64,000 nt of DNA from Stutzerimonas stutzeri (GTDB lineage Bacteria; Pseudomonadota; Gammaproteobacteria; Pseudomonadales; Pseudomonadaceae). Of this stretch, positions 8,330-18,166 are shown piece by piece (position 1 is the first letter of the stretch; each line of letters starts with the position of its first letter). A program made the position numbers and the translations under genes. The stretch spans positions 186,001-250,000 of the forward strand of contig NZ_JYHV01000037.1 of the NCBI RefSeq assembly GCF_000952685.1, in the 5' to 3' direction. The notes under the pieces are model-generated. The model was not told the DNA's origin and did not search any database. It worked only from the letters and a program-made list of their open reading frames with translations.

Positions 8330-10135
8330 TTAGTACGCCAGTTCGAAGTGAGCTTCGTCCATGTCCATCAGGTTGTCGGCACCGGACAGCATGGTTTCCA
8401 CGTGAGTGCGGGTGCGCGGCAGGATGCGCTGGAAGTAGAAGCGTGCAGTCTGCACCTTTGCGGTGTAGAAACCGTCGGTGTCTTCACCGGCAGCGATCTT
8501 CTCCGAGGCCAGACGCGCCATGTCGGCCCAGAAGTAGGCCAGGCAGGCGTAACCGCAGTACATCAGGTAGTCCACCGAAGCGGCACCGACTTCCTCGCGG
8601 TTCTTCATCGCGGCCATGCCGACCTTCATGGTCAGGTCGCCCCACTCCTTGTTCAGCTTGGCGAGCGGCTCGACGAATTGCTTGACCGCCTCATTGCCCT
8701 CGTTGGCCTGGCAGAACTTGTGAACCACCTTGGTGAAGCCCTTCAGCGCTTCGCCCTGGGTCATCAGCACTTTGCGGCCGAGCAGGTCGAGTGCCTGGAT
8801 GCCGGTGGTGCCTTCGTACAGGCAAGAGATGCGGCTGTCGCGAACGTTTTGTTCCATGCCCCACTCAGCGATGAAGCCATGGCCGCCGTAGATCTGCACG
8901 CCGTGGTTGGCAGCTTCAAAGCCGACTTCGGTCATGAACGCCTTGGCGATTGGAGTGAGGAAGGCGAGCATGGCGTCAGCGGCCTTGCGCTGCGCTTCGT
9001 CGGTGCTGCGCTGGACGATATCGACCTGCTTGGCGGCGAAGTAGAGCATTGCACGGTTGCCTTCGGCGAAGGTCTTCATGGTCAGCAGCATGCGGCGTAC
9101 GTCCGGGTGCACGATGATCGGATCAGCGGCTTTTTCCGGCGCTTTCGGGCCAGTCAGCGAACGCATCTGCAGACGCTCACGAGCATATTTGATGCCACCC
9201 TGGAAGCCGATTTCGGCATGCGCCAGGCCCTGCAGGGCTGTACCCAGGCGCGCCGTGTTCATGAACGTGAACATGCAGTTCAGGCCCTTGTTCGGCGGGC
9301 CGATCAGGAAGCCGGTGGCGCCGTCGAAGTTCATTACACAGGTGGCGTTGCCGTGGATACCCATCTTGTGCTCCAGCGAGCCACAGGACACACCGTTACG
9401 CTCACCCACGCCACCTTCTGCGTTCGGCAGGAACTTAGGCACGATGAACAGCGAAATGCCCTTGGTGCCTTGCGGGGCATCGGGCAAGCGGGCCAGAACG
9501 ATATGGACGATGTTATCGGCCATGTCGTGTTCGCCAGCGGAAATGAAGATCTTGGTGCCGGACACCTTGTAGCTGCCATCGGCCTGAGGCTCAGCCTTGG
9601 TGCGCAGCATGCCGAGGTCGGTGCCGCAATGCGGCTCGGTCAGGCACATGGTGCCGGTCCACTCACCGGACACCAGCTTAGTCAGGTAGGTCTGCTGTTG
9701 CTCGGGCGTACCGTGCTCGTGAAGCGTGTTCATCGCACCGTGGGACAGGCCGGGGTACATGCCCCATGACCAGTTGGCTTCGCCGATCATCTCGCTGATC
9801 GCCATACCCAGCGACTCCGGCAAACCCTGGCCGCCGTGCTCGACGTCATGGGCCAGGCTCGGCCAGCCGCCTTCGACGAACTGCTGGTAGGCGTCCTTGA
9901 AGCCGGTCGGCGTCTTCACGCCGCTTTCGCTCCAGGTGCAGCCTTCGATGTCACCCACACGGTTCAGCGGGGCAATCACCTGCTCACAGAACTTGGCGCC
10001 TTCGTCGAGAATGGCGTTGACCATGTCCGGGGTGGCGTCCTCACAACCCGGCAGGCTTTGGTAGTGCGCTTCGTAGCCGAGCAGTTCGTCACGTACAAAG
10101 CGGATATCGCGCAAGGGAGCCTTGTAGTCAGGCAT
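8330..10135 (-). CDS. Acyl-CoA dehydrogenase, long FadE type (copy 3)
   Basis: Third member of the local FadE set, 601 residues. The ATG at 10135 ([10 protein letters not shown]) is preferred over an in-frame start 25 codons upstream: it aligns with the other two copies and has GAGG eight bases upstream. Motifs are [25 protein letters not shown] and [16 protein letters not shown], with the putative catalytic Glu at 441. The upstream region has overlapping CAAAC-N4-GTTTG boxes (10221-10247) resembling the fatty-acid sensor PsrA site. This copy corresponds best by position to P. aeruginosa PA0508 (recalled as FadE2). FAD cofactor and electron transfer to ETF are inferred from the family. Confidence 0.93.
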   Translation of the reverse strand: MPDYKAPLRDIRFVRDELLGYEAHYQSLPGCEDATPDMVNAILDEGAKFCEQVIAPLNRVGDIEGCTWSESGVKTPTGFKDAYQQFVEGGWPSLAHDVEHGGQGLPESLGMAISEMIGEANWSWGMYPGLSHGAMNTLHEHGTPEQQQTYLTKLVSGEWTGTMCLTEPHCGTDLGMLRTKAEPQADGSYKVSGTKIFISAGEHDMADNIVHIVLARLPDAPQGTKGISLFIVPKFLPNAEGGVGERNGVSCGSLEHKMGIHGNATCVMNFDGATGFLIGPPNKGLNCMFTFMNTARLGTALQGLAHAEIGFQGGIKYARERLQMRSLTGPKAPEKAADPIIVHPDVRRMLLTMKTFAEGNRAMLYFAAKQVDIVQRSTDEAQRKAADAMLAFLTPIAKAFMTEVGFEAANHGVQIYGGHGFIAEWGMEQNVRDSRISCLYEGTTGIQALDLLGRKVLMTQGEALKGFTKVVHKFCQANEGNEAVKQFVEPLAKLNKEWGDLTMKVGMAAMKNREEVGAASVDYLMYCGYACLAYFWADMARLASEKIAAGEDTDGFYTAKVQTARFYFQRILPRTRTHVETMLSGADNLMDMDEAHFELAY

Positions 10136-10220
10136 AGCGTAAACCTCAGCGGTGGGTTCTTGGTTCAGGTGACCGACCGGCCACTCTTGGATTTGGATTG
10201 TGACCGCCAACGCGGCAGGT

Positions 10221-10247
10221 CAAACAGGCGTTTGAAACATACGTTTA
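10221..10247. promoter_or_regulatory. Tandem overlapping PsrA-type boxes upstream of fadE copy 3
   Basis: CAAAC-AGGC-GTTTG at 10221-10234 is immediately joined to GAAAC-ATAC-GTTTA at 10234-10247. PsrA, the long-chain-fatty-acid-responsive TetR repressor of Pseudomonas, is known to bind (G/C)AAAC-N2-4-GTTT(G/C). The first box overlaps a possible -35 (TTGACC, minus strand, 10223-10218). It fits fatty-acid induction of the dehydrogenase. The equivalent regions before copies 1 and 2 show no such box. Confidence 0.6.
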
Positions 10248-10362
10248 GGCCTGCACGATGTCAAGCAGGGGCCAGGACGCCGTTGGTCGGGCGCCATGAA
10301 TATCGAGATAAGAGAGAAAGCGCCGCTAGGGCAAAGAACGCCGGCCAGAGCGGCCAGCGCTG

Positions 10363-10620
10363 TCAGGCTTTGGTATTGATCAGGGTACCGAGCACTTCAT
10401 CGGCTGTTTGCAACAGTCGCACGCCAGCTTTCGCGGTGTGCTCACCGACTTTCATCTGAACCAGTTGCTCGGTCAGCTCGATCGCATCGGCGACCGTCTG
10501 GGAATTCTCGGCAGCCGGCAAGGTGCTCGCGGCGAGCGCAGCGCCGGCGTTATCGACACGTTGCTGTCCGGCCTGGTATGCGCCCAGTCCGGCAGAAAGG
10601 AGGTTGTTATTGATCTGCAT
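10363..10620 (-). CDS. Small conserved protein of unknown function upstream of the FadE genes
   Basis: An 85-residue protein without signal peptide or membrane segment. The N-terminus MQINNNLLSAGLGAYQAGQQRVDNAG and the C-terminal amphipathic helix (VADAIELTEQLVQMKVGEHTAKAGVRLLQTADEVLGTLI) resemble the terminal helices of flagellar rod/hook-type proteins, but it is far shorter than those. From memory, P. aeruginosa has a small hypothetical gene (PA0505) between bioD and the FadE genes, so synteny supports a real gene. It lies 95 bases downstream of bioD, possibly at the end of the bio transcript. The function is not known. Confidence 0.7.
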   Translation of the reverse strand: MQINNNLLSAGLGAYQAGQQRVDNAGAALAASTLPAAENSQTVADAIELTEQLVQMKVGEHTAKAGVRLLQTADEVLGTLINTKA

Positions 10621-10715
10621 GTTGCGATTCCCGTGCGATCAGTTAGCCATCATTGAAGCAGAGCCGACGCGTTGTCGCCAGTGCCGGATGGCGATAAGCG
10701 GACCGACGAACCCTG

Positions 10716-11399
10716 TCAGGCAGGAATGAGCGGCCCAAGATCAAGATAAGACGACACATCGCAGGGGGAAGCGGCCGGCAGGCGCGGGACGCGACCCAGG
10801 CAAGGCGCTGACAAGCGTTCGGCCAGCGTAGCGAGGTTTTCATCCAGCCGCGACATCGAGGGATCGATGATGTTGGCGACCCAACCTGCCAATTGCAGCC
10901 CGTCGTGCTCGATGGCTTCGGCACTGAGCAGCGCGTGATTGATGCAACCGAGGCGCACCCCAACCACCAGAATCACCGGCAACCCGAGCTGCACGGCCAG
11001 TTCGGAAAGCGTTTCGCGGTCCGCCAAGGGGACACGCCAGCCACCGGCCCCTTCTACCAACGAAAAGTCCGCCTGCAGCGCCAGCATCTGCCGGACCGGG
11101 TCGACCAGCCGCGCCACGTTCAAATCGATGCCCGCCTCACGTGCGGCCAGGTGCGGCGCAATGGCCGGCTCGAAGGCGAACGGATTGACCTCCTCGTAAC
11201 GCATCGGCAGGGTGCACTGGCCATGCAACGCAAGCGCATCGCTGTTGCGTAGCCCGTCGACGGTCATCTCGCAGCCCGACGCCACCGGCTTCGCCGCCGC
11301 GGTACTGAGCCCCGCAAGACGAGCGGCATGCAGCAACCCGGCGGCGATGGTCGTCTTGCCGACTTCGGTGTCGGTACCCGTCACGAAAAACGCTGTCAT
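10716..11399 (-). CDS. bioD: Dethiobiotin synthetase BioD
   Basis: ATP-dependent carboxylation of 7,8-diaminopelargonate to dethiobiotin, the penultimate step of biotin synthesis, in the cytoplasm. The 227 residues have the modified P-loop GTDTEVGKT at 8-16 and the [11 protein letters not shown] block that contacts substrate and Mg-ATP. The ATG at 11399 overlaps the bioC stop by four bases (ATGA), indicating translational coupling. It is the last clear biotin gene of the bioB-F-H-C-D operon. bioA, needed to make its substrate, is not in the window, as is usual in Pseudomonas. Confidence 0.96.
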   Translation of the reverse strand: MTAFFVTGTDTEVGKTTIAAGLLHAARLAGLSTAAAKPVASGCEMTVDGLRNSDALALHGQCTLPMRYEEVNPFAFEPAIAPHLAAREAGIDLNVARLVDPVRQMLALQADFSLVEGAGGWRVPLADRETLSELAVQLGLPVILVVGVRLGCINHALLSAEAIEHDGLQLAGWVANIIDPSMSRLDENLATLAERLSAPCLGRVPRLPAASPCDVSSYLDLGPLIPA

Positions 11400-12220
11400 C
11401 GATCATCCTTGCGCAGCACGCCGTAGATCACCTGATAGGTCGCCGGCAACCCGGTTGGGGTGCGGAAGCGCTCGTAGGCATCGATCAGCGCGCGAATACG
11501 AGCCCGGCCAGTAAGCCCGCCCGGCCGGCCTGGGTTCAGGTTGTGGGCACCAAGTGCCTTGAGTTCAGCGGTCAACTGGCGCAGCTCGGCGAAATGCAGC
11601 ACCTGCGGTTGCACATCGAGGCTCAGGATACTCAAACCGCTGGCGGCGCAAAGCCGCCGGTACGCTTGCTCACTGCGGAAACGGTTGACGTGGGCGAAAC
11701 CATCCACCGCCTGCCAGCTGTCGCGCAACTCCTGCAGGGTGCCGCTGCACAGACTGCTGAAGGCGAACACCCCATTGCGGCGCAGCGCCCTGCGAGCCTC
11801 GTTCAGCACCGCGGAAAAATCTTCGCACCATTGCAGCGCCAGGCTGGAGAAAATCAAGTCGACCGATGCGTCGCGCAACGGCAGACACTCGGCATCGCCC
11901 GCCACAAATGCGTCAGCGCCGCCTTGCGGTCGCGCGTGCTGCAACATGCCTTCGGCGATGTCCATCGCCACACCATTGGCGATGGGAAAACGGCTCGCCA
12001 AGGCGCGGGAGAAATGGCCGGTGCCACAACCCAGATCGAGCCAACACGCGGGGCGCAGATCACCAGGCAAGCGATCGGACAGCACGTTGCCGACAGCACG
12101 CTGCAGCTCGGCCACCGAATCGTAGCTGGCCGCGGCGCGGGAAAACGACGCTGCCACGTGACGCTTATCAGGCAGCGCAGATTCGGCACCTGGCACCTGT
12201 ACCGCGACCGAGTCGCTCAT
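11396..12220 (-). CDS. bioC: Malonyl-ACP O-methyltransferase BioC
   Basis: SAM-dependent methylation of the malonyl-ACP free carboxyl, which lets the fatty acid machinery build the pimeloyl chain for biotin. The 274-residue product has the class I SAM motif [16 protein letters not shown] and later [14 protein letters not shown]. The start is set at ATG 12220 ([11 protein letters not shown]), which overlaps the bioH stop as ATGA; an upstream in-frame start 38 codons earlier runs antisense-like through bioH and is rejected. It pairs with BioH, which removes the methyl group once chain extension is complete. Confidence 0.94.
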   Translation of the reverse strand: MSDSVAVQVPGAESALPDKRHVAASFSRAAASYDSVAELQRAVGNVLSDRLPGDLRPACWLDLGCGTGHFSRALASRFPIANGVAMDIAEGMLQHARPQGGADAFVAGDAECLPLRDASVDLIFSSLALQWCEDFSAVLNEARRALRRNGVFAFSSLCSGTLQELRDSWQAVDGFAHVNRFRSEQAYRRLCAASGLSILSLDVQPQVLHFAELRQLTAELKALGAHNLNPGRPGGLTGRARIRALIDAYERFRTPTGLPATYQVIYGVLRKDDR

Positions 12221-12939
12221 GCCAAGGCGCCCTTGATGAAGGCCACCATCGCCGCCGCGACGTCGTCGGCCCGCTCCAGTGCAACGGTATGGCTCGCGCC
12301 GGTTATGAGCTCGGCCTTGATGCCCGGCATCCAACGCCGCAGCGCCTCGCAGGCAGCTGCCGGCACCAGCGCATCGTTACCGGCAAACAGGTGCAACTGC
12401 GGGCCGAAATAGCCGTGCAGCGCACCACGCCCGTCCAGCTCCGCCAGCAACTGCAAACCCGCATCCAACACCTGCGACGACGACTGGGACTGACTCACCT
12501 CCAGCTGCCGAGCCAGTGTCCGCGGATCGTAGCCGCCCCGGCTGCAGAGTAAACGGAAGCGCTTAAGGGTTTCCTCGGGATCGAGCCGGAACGCCTCGTG
12601 AAAGGCGTCGAAGATGTCCGCACCCATGGCTTCCGGCCACTGTGGTCGGGCACGGAAGCAGGGATTACTGGCGATGGTAATCAACCCACGACAGCTATCG
12701 ACACGCCGCGCCGCCAATTGCGAGGCCAGCATGCCGCCCAGCGACCAGCCGGCCAGCCAACTGTCGCGCGGCAGGCGTTGGTCCAGCTCGTCGAGCCAGG
12801 CATGCGCTGCACTCAGTTCGGGCAACGGCTCGACTACGACGTCGAGGCTGGGTGCGAGCTCGACCAACGCCTCGCACAAAGGTTGCAGCGCCGCCGGGCC
12901 GAACGCCCAGCCGGGCAACAAAATCAGCTGATCACGCAT
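12217..12939 (-). CDS. bioH: Pimeloyl-ACP methyl ester esterase BioH
   Basis: Alpha/beta hydrolase that cleaves the methyl ester of pimeloyl-ACP and so ends chain elongation in the BioC-BioH route. The 240 residues start at ATG 12939 ([15 protein letters not shown]), matching the family's HGWG-like start region. The triad can be placed: Ser66 in GWSLGG, Asp189 in AGNDALVP and His217 in GASHTVAL. The start overlaps the 3' end of bioF by eight bases and the stop overlaps bioC, so translation of F-H-C-D is tightly coupled. An upstream in-frame start gives a non-homologous N-terminus and is discarded. Confidence 0.95.
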   Translation of the reverse strand: MRDQLILLPGWAFGPAALQPLCEALVELAPSLDVVVEPLPELSAAHAWLDELDQRLPRDSWLAGWSLGGMLASQLAARRVDSCRGLITIASNPCFRARPQWPEAMGADIFDAFHEAFRLDPEETLKRFRLLCSRGGYDPRTLARQLEVSQSQSSSQVLDAGLQLLAELDGRGALHGYFGPQLHLFAGNDALVPAAACEALRRWMPGIKAELITGASHTVALERADDVAAAMVAFIKGALA

Positions 12940-14113
12940 CCGCTTCAGGCTCCTCGGCCAATCGATTCCAGCATTCGGCCAGGATATCCAGCAGTCGTTC
13001 CACCTGCGCCTCACTGTGCGACGCACTGACGGTGACGCGCAGCCGCGCGCTGCCGGCCGGCACAGTGGGCGGGCGGATCGCACCGACCAGAATCCCCCGC
13101 TCACGCAGGGCAGCGGATAGCTTCAAGGCACGCTCGCTGCTGCCAACCAGGATTGGCTGAATCGGCGTCGGGCTATCCATTAGCGTCAGGCCGATCTCGG
13201 TCGCGCCGCGGCGGAAGCGTGCAATCAAGCGCTGCAGATGCTCGCGGCGCCAACCCTCACTGCGCAGCAGCTCAAGACTCTTCAGGGTGGCGCAGGCGAC
13301 CGCTGGTGGCTGGCTGGTGGTGTAGATGTATGGCCGCGCGAACTGGATCAGTGTCTCGATCAGTTCTTCACTGCCGGCCACGAAGGCCCCTGCGGTACCG
13401 AACGCCTTGCCCAGCGTGCCGACAAGAACCGGCACGTCAGCGATGCCCAAGCCGAAATGCTCGACGATGCCGCCGCCGGTTTGACCCAGCGGACCGAAAC
13501 CATGGGCGTCATCGACCATTACCCAGGCGTTGCGAGCTTTCGCGGTGGCACAAAGCGTTGGCAGGTCGGCCAGATCACCGTCCATGCTGAACACGCCGTC
13601 CGTCACCACCAGTGTATTGCCGGTCGCCTTCTCCAGGCGTTTGGCCAGACTGGCCGCATCGTTATGCAGATAGCGGGCAAATCGCGCGCCGCTGAGCAGT
13701 CCGGCGTCGAGCAGGGAGGCGTGGTTGATCCGGTCTTCGAGCACGGTATCGCCCTGCCCCACCAGTGCGGTAACCGCCGCCAGGTTGGCCATGTAGCCGG
13801 TGGAAAACAGCAGCGTCCGTGGCCGGCCGGTGAATTCGGCCAACGCTTCTTCGAGTTGATGATGCGGTGTGCTGTGACCCATCACCAGATGCGAGGCGCC
13901 GCCGCCGACGCCCCAGCGTTCGGCGCCCTGTTGCAACGCGCGGATCACTTCGGGGTGGCTGGCCAGCCCCAGGTAGTCATTGGAACAGAACGCCAGAAGC
14001 GCCTCGCCATCGACCGTCACCTCCGGCTGCTGCGGTGTATCCAGCAGGGGGCGACGGCGATAGAGATGGGCCGCGCGGCGCTCCACGAGGCGGGATTGCA
14101 GATCGAAAGGCAT
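12932..14113 (-). CDS. bioF: 8-amino-7-oxononanoate synthase BioF
   Basis: PLP enzyme that condenses pimeloyl-ACP (or CoA) with L-alanine to 8-amino-7-oxononanoate. The 393-residue protein has the alpha-oxoamine synthase blocks [29 protein letters not shown] and [11 protein letters not shown], with the PLP-binding Lys at 236. The start ATG 14113 (MPFDLQSRL) gives the family length; an upstream start adds 18 unconserved residues. It lies 84 bases downstream of bioB and overlaps bioH. Confidence 0.96.
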   Translation of the reverse strand: MPFDLQSRLVERRAAHLYRRRPLLDTPQQPEVTVDGEALLAFCSNDYLGLASHPEVIRALQQGAERWGVGGGASHLVMGHSTPHHQLEEALAEFTGRPRTLLFSTGYMANLAAVTALVGQGDTVLEDRINHASLLDAGLLSGARFARYLHNDAASLAKRLEKATGNTLVVTDGVFSMDGDLADLPTLCATAKARNAWVMVDDAHGFGPLGQTGGGIVEHFGLGIADVPVLVGTLGKAFGTAGAFVAGSEELIETLIQFARPYIYTTSQPPAVACATLKSLELLRSEGWRREHLQRLIARFRRGATEIGLTLMDSPTPIQPILVGSSERALKLSAALRERGILVGAIRPPTVPAGSARLRVTVSASHSEAQVERLLDILAECWNRLAEEPEADA

Positions 14114-14197
14114 GGATTCACTCGAAGCTGGAAGCCTGACGCTGGAAGCACGGCCGAATCGCTTCATGCGTCCGGCTTCGAACTTCCAGCTCCGTGT

Positions 14198-15253
14198 TCA
14201 CACGACCGCGTTATAAAACAGCTTCGAATCGCGCTGCTCGACCAGTGCCTGCTCGATGGCGGCCTGGTGGATTTCGTCGTCGTGCTCTTCGCGCGCTTCG
14301 GGCTGGATGCCCAGGCGCTTGAACAGCAGCATGTCTTTGTCGGCCTGCGGGTTGCCGGTGGTCAGCAGCTTCTCGCCGTAAAAAATCGAGTTCGCACCGG
14401 CGAGGAAGGCCAGCGCCTGCATCTGCTCGTTCATCTGCTCACGACCGGCGGACAGGCGCACATGGGACTTGGGCATCATAATCCGCGCCACGGCGAGCAT
14501 GCGGATGAAGTCGAAGGGGTCTACGTCCTGCTCGTCGGCCAGCGGCGTGCCCTTGACCTTGACCAGCATATTGATCGGCACCGACTCGGGATGCTCGGGC
14601 AGGTTGGCCAGCTGGATTAGCAGGCCGGCGCGGTCGTTCAACGACTCGCCCATACCCAGGATGCCGCCGGAGCAGATCTTCATGCCCGACTCGCGCACAT
14701 AGCTCAGCGTTTCCAGACGGTCTGCGTAGGTGCGGGTGGTAATGATGTTGCCGTAGAACTCCGGCGAGGTGTCGAGGTTGTGGTTGTAGTAGTCCAGCCC
14801 CGCCGCCGCCAGCGCCTTGGTCTGCTCCTGATCGAGCTTGCCGAGGGTCATGCAGGTTTCCAGACCCAACGCCTTTACGCCTTCGACCATCTTCAGCACA
14901 TAGGGCATGTCCTTGGCGGAGGGGTGCTTCCAGGCCGCGCCCATGCAGAAACGGGTAGAACCGATTGCCTTGGCTTCGGCAGCCGCCTCCAGCACCTTCT
15001 GCACTTCCATCAGTTTTTCTTTATCCAGCCCGGTGTTGTAGTGGCCGGACTGCGGGCAATACTTGCAGTCTTCCGGGCAGGCACCGGTCTTGATCGACAG
15101 CAGCGTGGACACCTGCACGCGGTTGGCATCGAAGTGCTGGCGGTGCACGGCCTGAGCCTGGAAGATCAGGTCGTTGAAGGGTTGTTCGAAGAGCGCCTTG
15201 ACTTCAGCGAGGCTCCAATCGTGACGCGTGGCGCAAGCGGCTGTGGCGCTCAT
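14198..15253 (-). CDS. bioB: Biotin synthase BioB
   Basis: Radical-SAM enzyme that inserts sulfur into dethiobiotin. The 351 residues have the radical SAM cluster CPEDCKYC with Cys59, Cys63 and Cys66, the [12 protein letters not shown] block, and the auxiliary-cluster region of the family. The start at 15253 has AAGGA nine bases upstream. It is the first gene of bioBFHCD. Its promoter region, shared with divergent comF, contains TTGACA (minus strand, 15323-15318) embedded in a BirA-like operator, implying biotin-dependent repression of the operon. Confidence 0.97.
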   Translation of the reverse strand: MSATAACATRHDWSLAEVKALFEQPFNDLIFQAQAVHRQHFDANRVQVSTLLSIKTGACPEDCKYCPQSGHYNTGLDKEKLMEVQKVLEAAAEAKAIGSTRFCMGAAWKHPSAKDMPYVLKMVEGVKALGLETCMTLGKLDQEQTKALAAAGLDYYNHNLDTSPEFYGNIITTRTYADRLETLSYVRESGMKICSGGILGMGESLNDRAGLLIQLANLPEHPESVPINMLVKVKGTPLADEQDVDPFDFIRMLAVARIMMPKSHVRLSAGREQMNEQMQALAFLAGANSIFYGEKLLTTGNPQADKDMLLFKRLGIQPEAREEHDDEIHQAAIEQALVEQRDSKLFYNAVV

Positions 15254-15316
15254 GAGGCATTCCTTGTAATAGAATTCTTTGGCACGGATGCGAAATGGTT
15301 AGCCAAGCCAAAGGCG

Positions 15317-15348
15317 CTGTCAACCTGGAAAGGAATCATGGTTTACAA
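15317..15348. promoter_or_regulatory. Candidate BirA operator over the bioB -35 and the comF start codon
   Basis: CTGTCAACC (15317-15325) and GGTTTACAA (15340-15348) are separated by 14 bases. The gammaproteobacterial BirA site is known as TTGTAAACC-N14/15-GGTTTACAA; the right half matches 9/9 and the left 7/9. The left half contains the -35-like TTGACA of the bioB promoter (minus strand), with a weak TAACCA -10 16 bases further. The right half covers the last base of the comF ATG at 15338-15340. Confidence 0.7.
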
Positions 15349-16045
15349 CTGGTTAAAATTAGAGCAATTCTGCCAGCTCTGCGACGAGCGCTGCGAAGCC
15401 GGGCAATCACTATGCGGTCCCTGTGAGGCCGAACTGCCCTGGCTCGGCGGGCAGTGCACGATCTGCGCGCTGCCGTTGCCAGCGACCGGCGCGATCTGCG
15501 GCCAGTGTCTCAAGCATCCCCCCGCCTTCGACCATGTGGCCGTGCCCTGGCGCTTCGCCTTTCCGGTGGACAGCCTGGTTACGCGCTTCAAGCATCAGTC
15601 ACGCTGGCCTTTCGGTCGTTTGCTGGCGGAGCAGCTGGCGCGCTACCTGCAGCACCGATTCGACGAAGGCTTGCCACGCCCGAACATGTTGCTGCCGGTC
15701 CCCCTGGCTCGCAAGCGGTTGCGCCAGCGTGGCTTCAACCAGGCACAGATGCTCGCCAACTGGCTGAGCCCGGTGCTGGATATCCCGGTCCAGCGCGAGC
15801 TGTTGCAGCGCATTCATGAGACCCCATCGCAGCAAGCGCTGGATGCCGCCAGCCGGCGCCAAAACCTACGCCAGGCCTTTGCGCTGACAAACGAGCTGCA
15901 GATCGTGGGTCGCCATGTGGCGGTCATAGATGACGTGCTTACCACTGGCGCAACCGCCGAAGCGCTGGCTCGCTTGTTGAAACGCGCGGGCGCCGAGCGG
16001 GTCGATATTTACTGCCTGGCGCGTACGCCAAGGCCGGGCGATTAG
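15338..16045 (+). CDS. comF: ComF-family phosphoribosyltransferase-like protein
   Basis: A 235-residue ComF/GntX-type protein. The N-terminal CQLCDERCEAGQSLCGPC and CTICALP...CGQCLKHPP cysteine pairs suggest zinc binding. The C-terminal half is a type I phosphoribosyltransferase fold with the PRPP loop VAVIDDVLTTGATAEAL. Homologues are linked to DNA uptake or to use of DNA as nutrient, but the biochemical role is unsettled. The start ATG at 15338 has AAGGA four bases upstream. The longer in-frame extension upstream lies antisense to bioB and is rejected. Its start codon overlaps the BirA-like operator, so it may share biotin control with bioB. Confidence 0.88.
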   Translation: MVYNWLKLEQFCQLCDERCEAGQSLCGPCEAELPWLGGQCTICALPLPATGAICGQCLKHPPAFDHVAVPWRFAFPVDSLVTRFKHQSRWPFGRLLAEQLARYLQHRFDEGLPRPNMLLPVPLARKRLRQRGFNQAQMLANWLSPVLDIPVQRELLQRIHETPSQQALDAASRRQNLRQAFALTNELQIVGRHVAVIDDVLTTGATAEALARLLKRAGAERVDIYCLARTPRPGD

Positions 16046-16114
16046 GCGGCCAGAGCCGCGGTTGTGTAAACGCGCCAGTGCAATACACTGGCCGACCCAT
16101 TTACGGAGCCGACC

Positions 16115-17089
16115 ATGAGCCACCCTTTCGACACACTCACACCCGATCTTGTGCTCGATGCGGTGGAAAGCGCCGGCTTCATCAGCGATGCCCGCGTCTT
16201 GGCATTGAACAGTTACGAAAACCGCGTCTATCAGGTGGGCATCGAAGATGAGACGCCCATCGTGGCGAAGTTTTATCGCCCCGGCCGCTGGAGTGATGAG
16301 GCCATACTCGAGGAACATCAGTTCACCCAGGAGTTGGCCGACCGCGAAATACCGGTGGTTGCCCCGCTGGAGCACGGCGGCAAGACGCTTTTCGAACATG
16401 CCGGTTTTCGCTTCGCCTTGTTCCCTCGGCGTGGCGGTCGCGCACCGGAACCCGGCAATCTCGACCAACTTTACCGCCTCGGACAGCTGCTCGGCCGTAT
16501 GCATGCGGTCAGCGCCAGCCGTCCGTTCGAGTACCGCGAAACCCTGACCACCCAGCATTTCGGCCACGACTCGCTGACCACGCTGCTGGACGGCGGTTTC
16601 ATTCCGAAAAGCCTGCTGCCGGCCTACGAATCGGTGGCCCGCGACCTGCTCAAGCGAGTCGACGACGTGTTCGCCCGCACCGAGTTCCAACCGATCCGCC
16701 TACACGGTGACTGCCACCCGGGCAACATTCTCGCCCGGGATGACGCCTTCCACCTGGTGGACCTGGACGATTGCCGCATGGGGCCTTCGGTTCAAGACAT
16801 CTGGATGATGCTCGCCGGTGAACGTCACGAGCGGCTCGGACAGTTGTCTGAGCTGGTCGATGGCTATAACGAATTTCACGACTTCGCCCCGCGCGAACTC
16901 CCACTGATCGAGGCCCTGCGCGCGCTGCGCCTGATGCACTACAGCGCCTGGCTGGCACGCCGCTGGGACGATCCCGCCTTTCCTATGAGCTTTCCCTGGT
17001 TCGGCACCGAGCGCTATTGGGGCAATCAGATCCTGACCCTGCGCGAGCAGATGTCCGCGCTGCAGGAAGAGCCGCTGAAGCTGTTCTGA
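16115..17089 (+). CDS. srkA: Stress response serine/threonine kinase SrkA (YihE/RdoA)
   Basis: Small cytoplasmic kinase of the APH/choline kinase fold, known in E. coli as YihE, which counters stress-induced death and is under Cpx control there. The 324 residues have the catalytic loop HGDCHPGN (His197, Asp199, Asn204) and the metal-binding VDLDDCRMGPS. The start at 16115 has GGAG eight bases upstream. It lies 69 bases downstream of comF in the same direction. No redox partner such as dsbA is adjacent here. Confidence 0.92.
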   Translation: MSHPFDTLTPDLVLDAVESAGFISDARVLALNSYENRVYQVGIEDETPIVAKFYRPGRWSDEAILEEHQFTQELADREIPVVAPLEHGGKTLFEHAGFRFALFPRRGGRAPEPGNLDQLYRLGQLLGRMHAVSASRPFEYRETLTTQHFGHDSLTTLLDGGFIPKSLLPAYESVARDLLKRVDDVFARTEFQPIRLHGDCHPGNILARDDAFHLVDLDDCRMGPSVQDIWMMLAGERHERLGQLSELVDGYNEFHDFAPRELPLIEALRALRLMHYSAWLARRWDDPAFPMSFPWFGTERYWGNQILTLREQMSALQEEPLKLF

Positions 17090-17103
17090 ACGGGAAGCTC
17101 GCG

Positions 17104-17149
17104 TAGGGTGGGCCACGCTTCACCGACCCACCGGGCGGACGGTGGATGT
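17104..17149. repeat. Degenerate REP-like intergenic hairpin element
   Basis: GTAGGGTGGGCCACGC followed by CACCGACCCACC can fold on its GGTGGG/CCCACC arms. A related sequence in the opposite orientation is at 46720-46752 (GGTGGGCTGAAGC...GACCCACC). Both are intergenic, the usual place of dispersed repetitive elements in Pseudomonas. It lies between convergent srkA and rlmJ. Confidence 0.5.
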
Positions 17150-17179
17150 AAAAATCGACCACCTTACCGCTTCCAGCCG

Positions 17180-18022
17180 CTACTGCTTCTCATCGATCAG
17201 CCAGTCCAGCCGCCAGTCTCCCTCGCTTTGCCCGAGCAGCTTGGCCAGCCACGGCAGCAGCTCGCGCAGTTCCTCTTCCAGGCCCCATGGTGGGTTGCTG
17301 ATGGCCAGACCGGAGCCATTCAAGCGCAGCGCTTCGTCGGTGGGATGGACATGGAGTTCGGCGCGCAGCAGTTTCGGCGCGCCGCTGCGCGACAACTGCT
17401 GATAGAAGCGTTTGAGCTGACGCTCATCCTTGATCGGGTACCAGATAACGCCGATTGTCTGGCGCATGCGTCCGAGCGCTTCGGTGAGCGCCTGCACGCA
17501 GCGGGTCAATTCGTCTGCCTGCTCGAAGGGCGGATCGATTAGCAACGCCACGCGTTTTTCCTGAGTCGGCATCAACGCCCGCGGCACGTGCCAGCCCTCT
17601 CCCAGATGCACCGCGACACGGCGATCACCGGCCATGTTGTCCTTCAGCAGACGGCCATCCTCGGGGTGTTTCTCGTTGAGCTGCAGACGATCCTGCGGAC
17701 GGCTTAGCTGCCGGGCCAGTTCCGGCGATCCCGGGTAGTAGCGCAGCACGCCGTCCGGATTGAGCGCGCGGATCACGTTCAGATAGTCCTCGGTCGCTGC
17801 CGGAGCGTCGTCTGCTTGCCACAGCCGGGCGATGCCTTGCAGCCATTCGCCGGTGCGGCTGGCCTGATCACCGGCGAGGTCATACAGACCGACGCCGGCA
17901 TGGCTGTCGAGGTAGGCGAACGGCGCTTCCTTGCGCGCGAGCAAAGCGAACAGCCGGGACAGGACGAGGTGTTTGAACACGTCGGCGTGATTGCCGGCGT
18001 GAAAAGCGTGGCGGTAATTCAT
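17180..18022 (-). CDS. rlmJ: 23S rRNA (adenine(2030)-N6)-methyltransferase RlmJ
   Basis: Methylates A2030 of 23S rRNA. The 280-residue protein opens MNYRHAFHAGNHADVFKH, the hallmark of the RlmJ (YhiR/ComJ) family, and has the N6-adenine methyltransferase motif DPPF at 163-166. The start at 18022 follows GGAGTGCCCG. It is convergent with srkA and divergent from the nitronate monooxygenase gene. Confidence 0.95.
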   Translation of the reverse strand: MNYRHAFHAGNHADVFKHLVLSRLFALLARKEAPFAYLDSHAGVGLYDLAGDQASRTGEWLQGIARLWQADDAPAATEDYLNVIRALNPDGVLRYYPGSPELARQLSRPQDRLQLNEKHPEDGRLLKDNMAGDRRVAVHLGEGWHVPRALMPTQEKRVALLIDPPFEQADELTRCVQALTEALGRMRQTIGVIWYPIKDERQLKRFYQQLSRSGAPKLLRAELHVHPTDEALRLNGSGLAISNPPWGLEEELRELLPWLAKLLGQSEGDWRLDWLIDEKQ

Positions 18023-18166
18023 CGGGCACTCCTGAAGAGCGCACAGTCTAACCGTGCGGCGCGGCGATTCGCAGGGGCTGCTCGCAGATCAACGCGAACG
18101 CCGATGCAACTCTTCGATAATCGGCTGCTACAGTGAACAGCCCTGCCCAGCCGACAAGGAGCCCAG

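Noticed and set aside
8348-9769. A 473-codon plus-strand frame opposite fadE copy 3
   Set aside because: Shadow of the dehydrogenase gene in GC-rich sequence; no ribosome site or known domain.
13238-14620. A 460-codon plus-strand frame spanning bioF and bioB
   Set aside because: Antisense to two clear biotin genes and without recognisable protein features.
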